NCBI RefSeq assembly: GCF_022458985.1
Contig: NC_061776.1
Span: 10,868,591 to 10,932,590 of the forward strand
DNA: 64,000 bases
Reading direction: 5' to 3'
Source: Mugil cephalus
Lineage: Eukaryota > Chordata > Actinopteri > Mugiliformes > Mugilidae
Of this stretch, positions 61,401 to 64,000 are shown piece by piece. The notes below the pieces were generated by a model. That model made no database searches, was not told the DNA's origin, and was given only the letters and a program-made list of their open reading frames with translations. Every line of letters begins with the position of its first letter. Position 1 is the stretch's first letter. The position numbers were made by a program, and so were the translations under genes.

Positions 61401-61926
61401 AACATCCCATCTGTATAGTTTATGTTTCAACATCTCTTATTGTGCGCTGTACATCAAAACTGTCACATCCCTCCAGTGTTGGCTGAAGTTGGGATGTTTA
61501 AGTTTTGTTTCTGTGCCTGCATATAAGTGGAAGTTTGCTTTATGTTTTACTAATCACACCTGCTAATCCCTGCTTAATGGATATGTGTGTTTAGTCGTTT
61601 AAAAAATCTAAAATCACTGCTGTGTGTGCATTCTCTGTTTTCCACATTGGTTAGCCATTTTAAATCAGGATCTCCTGATCAGTTTACCTGATGTATTATT
61701 TCTAACACTGTTATCCGTCTCGCATTCATGATATAATGTCAGCATCACTGCTTACTTACTTTTCTTCAACCAGCTGCCTCTGGTATTCTTCAAACTCCTC
61801 CCTGGACATGCCCTTGGACTCAGGTGTTTCCTTTCCTTCGGCTGCTGCATCACTATTTTCTTGACCGCCTCCTCCGGTAAAACTCTTCAACTTACTGCCC
61901 AACATTTGATTCATGAGAAATGCCAT
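58489..61926 (-). CDS. cplx4: complexin-4 (SNARE-complex regulator)
   Basis: Complexins 3 and 4 clamp and promote SNARE-driven vesicle fusion at retinal ribbon synapses. Three exons give 157 residues: 61760-61926, 58878-58965, 58489-58707. The start [16 protein letters not shown] fits complexin 3/4. The accessory region has [18 protein letters not shown] (about 39-56). The central SNARE-binding helix ([20 protein letters not shown]) is in exon 2. The C-terminal part [23 protein letters not shown] and [26 protein letters not shown] resembles CPLX4 more than CPLX3. The end CAVM is a CAAX box; Met last predicts farnesylation, which targets these complexins to membranes. The linker after KYRLPE (SAQDTATVE) is unlike the mammalian one. 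It lies 6.5 kb upstream of rx on the same strand, matching human RAX-CPLX4. Several teleost copies exist (a/b/c) and I cannot assign the letter. Confidence 0.92.
59480..59720. promoter_or_regulatory. candidate enhancer in cplx4 intron 1
   Basis: Within the 2.8-kb first intron, about 240 bp of complex sequence includes CATTACAATAATGTTG, CTTATTAATCTAATCAAG and TAATCC, that is SOX-type ACAAT and CRX/OTX-type TAATC sites. This composition suggests a retinal regulatory element; conservation is untested. Confidence 0.25.
60510..60654. repeat. MITE-like repeat with 11-bp inverted ends
   Basis: CTTGTATCAAG (60510-60520) and its reverse complement CTTGATACAAG (60644-60654) bound a 145-bp unit. Inside are three copies of a CTTATTTTA-containing word and CTTGTCAAG. 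The pattern fits a common teleost interspersed repeat of unknown family. It lies in cplx4 intron 1. Confidence 0.55.
61003..61026. repeat. (CA)12 microsatellite
   Basis: Uninterrupted CA dinucleotides in cplx4 intron 1. Confidence 0.95.
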
Positions 61927-64000
61927 AGCTCAGTTGTAATTCTCAGTCCTACTAGGATTTTTAAAAGGGAAGCCTGGGTCTGGCAGACAGGAAAATGTTA
62001 AAATGAAGTCTTACTTAAAGCAAGAATTTCTTATAGAAGAGCTGCTCACCATAAACTTCCCAAATTGAAACGGTGCCTGCTGTGTGCCCAGATGATTGGA
62101 CTGTATCAATAACTTGGCTGGAGTAATACCGCTAAAGAGCTTAGCTCATAATTCACAGCCTACACACAATGGAGACTAGTTGCCTTGTAAACAAGAGGCA
62201 GCAGCACAGACCCTCAGGATATAGGTCACTGTCTACCTCCCAAACAGGTGCTAATAACTGTGGTTGACAAACAGGTTTGGATCAGTTTGGACAAACCTCA
62301 TAAAGTAGTTGTGGCACAACAGATTAAAGCTTTAAAAGATCAGATATTATGGAGGTTGATTGACTGTATTTTTATGGTTCATGCTCCAGCAGCTGAATGC
62401 AAACACTCAGTAATTATCAGGGGTCAAATGTGAGGCCTCTAATTTAAAGAATAGAGGGTGAGGGTCTAAGACAGGATTTTGTTTTTCAAAAAGTGTAAAT
62501 TTCAGAAAAAGAATAATAAATAAGGGCTGGAAATAAATTGCCATTGTACTCATGAACTGAACATGTTCATGTTAAATGTATCCCAGAACAGATGTTTTTA
62601 AATATCTGTGTTAGATTTTAAGTAAAAATGTCGGGAATTGTCAGATATATATCTTTGTTAATATAATATATACTTATGTTATGTTATAATAATAAAATAA
62701 TGATACAGTCACACAAGGAGCCCAGTTCACACTAGTTAAGAGATATTCTGTGGATTCTTACCATGTCCCGACATGACCTGTGCTTCTAATGGATTTGCAA
62801 CTTAAGGAGACTATAATATACTTAAAATCTTCCTGCTCGGCTCCACTGTCTGTGGCTGCCACGTATTGGCACACATGAGAAAATGTATTAAGAGTATTTT
62901 AAGGACGCTGGGGACTTAACACCTCTTTGACTTAAAACCTCTGTACCTAACACAGAACTAATAAGACTCAGGACATTAACCATGTCAGACTTTGGATTAC
63001 CTAATTACAGAGGATTTGTTTCAGATATTCTCCTGTCCTGTGGACCGAGGCCAAACTGTCAAATCTGATATCCGCAGACTTCATGTGACGCCTAGTGAAA
63101 TGTAGTTTTTAAACTAGTCAAACAAATGGATATGTTCCCAAAATATATTTAAATAAACTTTATGTGTCACACACTCCCCCCCCCATGAAGCAGCCTTTTT
63201 TCATGCATTCACACTGTGCATACTACCATTATGTGGTCATTTTCATTGGTAATTTCCCAAAAACAAAACCTTATTTCACTTGGAATTTACTGGAAATTAG
63301 GCTTTTCAAAAAATAAACTGCAGATTATAACTGCTAACTACATTAACAATAAAACTTTAAACAGTTTCCCATCGCTTAAAAGTTTGGTAAACATTTTGTG
63401 CTGGCCTAATGTCACACTCTTTCTCTGTGGACATTGGACTCTGTTTGTGTATTTGCAGTGGTTAGAGGTTAACGTGTGTCCGTATTAATCACATAATGTT
63501 TTGCGCAGTCAAATCTAGACTTTAGCATTGTAAATGGAGTGAGCTGTGCCTTTTGTGTACCCCACTTCGGGTTTAAAGACCTGAGACGAGAAAATGTGTG
63601 GAGTAAGAGGTTTATTTTGGATGACTGACAGCTTATATTAATCTGTGACACTTCTGTGTACTGGCTGCGATTTAGCCAAAGATAAACGGGTCCAGCCCGT
63701 GGCCAGACTTCTCCAGCCCACATGAATGTATCTTAAATGTGAACGTGCAAACCGAGACCCTGGTTTAATTTTCGTATGACATCAGTCAAGTTTATCCGCA
63801 CAAAGGAAGTTTGCATTTTCTTTGTCAGGCTGGAAAAGACAATATTTGCATGAACAACAGAGCTTTAAAGGTGATCCCGTTGCATTGCACTGTTATAATT
63901 CCAGGTATTAGACGTTTGTCTGGTTTACCTTGAATTCGGCGTAAACTATTCACACGTCGCTCATGGGAACAGCACAGACACAAAGCTGATGATTAACATC
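61927..64000. other. cplx4 upstream region
   Basis: 5' flank of cplx4 up to the window end. It contains AT-rich tracts (62640-62700) and a short C run (63176-63184). No further gene was recognised. A minus-strand donor-like site near 62045-62050 could mark a non-coding first exon. Confidence 0.45.
62994..63007 (+). promoter_or_regulatory. adjacent CRX/OTX and RAX-type sites upstream of cplx4
   Basis: GGATTA (62994-62999) is followed two bases later by TAATTA (63002-63007), about 1.07 kb upstream of the cplx4 start. GGATTA is the consensus for CRX/OTX and TAATTA that of Q50 homeodomains such as RAX and VSX. The arrangement suits a photoreceptor or bipolar-cell gene. Confidence 0.35.

Overview
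The window is vertebrate nuclear DNA, almost certainly from a teleost fish. Every recognisable gene is a multi-exon vertebrate gene with GT-AG introns, many only about 70-120 bp long. The closest families are vertebrate EPS15L1, calreticulin, DNAH5/DNAH8, RAX/Rx and complexin-4. The interspersed repeats include a Tc1/mariner family familiar from fish genomes. No bacterial, viral or CRISPR structure was seen.

Layout. (1) 367-9539, minus: 5' two thirds of an eps15l1 gene (endocytic adaptor with three EH domains and a coiled coil); its 3' exons lie beyond base 1. (2) 11941-14472, minus: complete nine-exon calreticulin gene, called calr3 because it neighbours eps15l1. (3) 15655-43467, plus: complete 92-coding-exon axonemal dynein heavy chain of the DNAH5/DNAH8 (outer-arm gamma) class; my exon model stays in frame over 4,545 codons. 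(4) 47122-51963, minus: complete three-exon retinal homeobox gene (rx1/rx2 type). (5) 58489-61926, minus: complete three-exon complexin-4 gene ending in a CAAX box. The spaces between hold introns, possible regulatory DNA, simple repeats and decayed transposons.

How the genes relate. calr3 and the dynein gene are divergent, with start codons about 1.2 kb apart. That interval holds an exact ER-stress element near calr3 and, nearer the dynein gene, a cluster of MYB-type motifs plus an RFX X-box-like site, which fits ciliary control. rx and cplx4 are both eye genes and sit together as RAX and CPLX4 do in human. eps15l1 and calr3 correspond to another human neighbourhood (19p13). The window therefore joins two human synteny blocks, with the dynein gene at the junction.

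Limits. Exons were placed by eye from splice signals, reading frame and recalled family conservation. Regulatory motifs are matches to consensus sequences only. I found no convincing novel system. The most useful leads are the calr3/dynein divergent promoter, the possible third DNAH5/8-class gene, two GC-AG introns, CTCF-like motifs in eps15l1 introns, and several candidate eye-gene enhancers.
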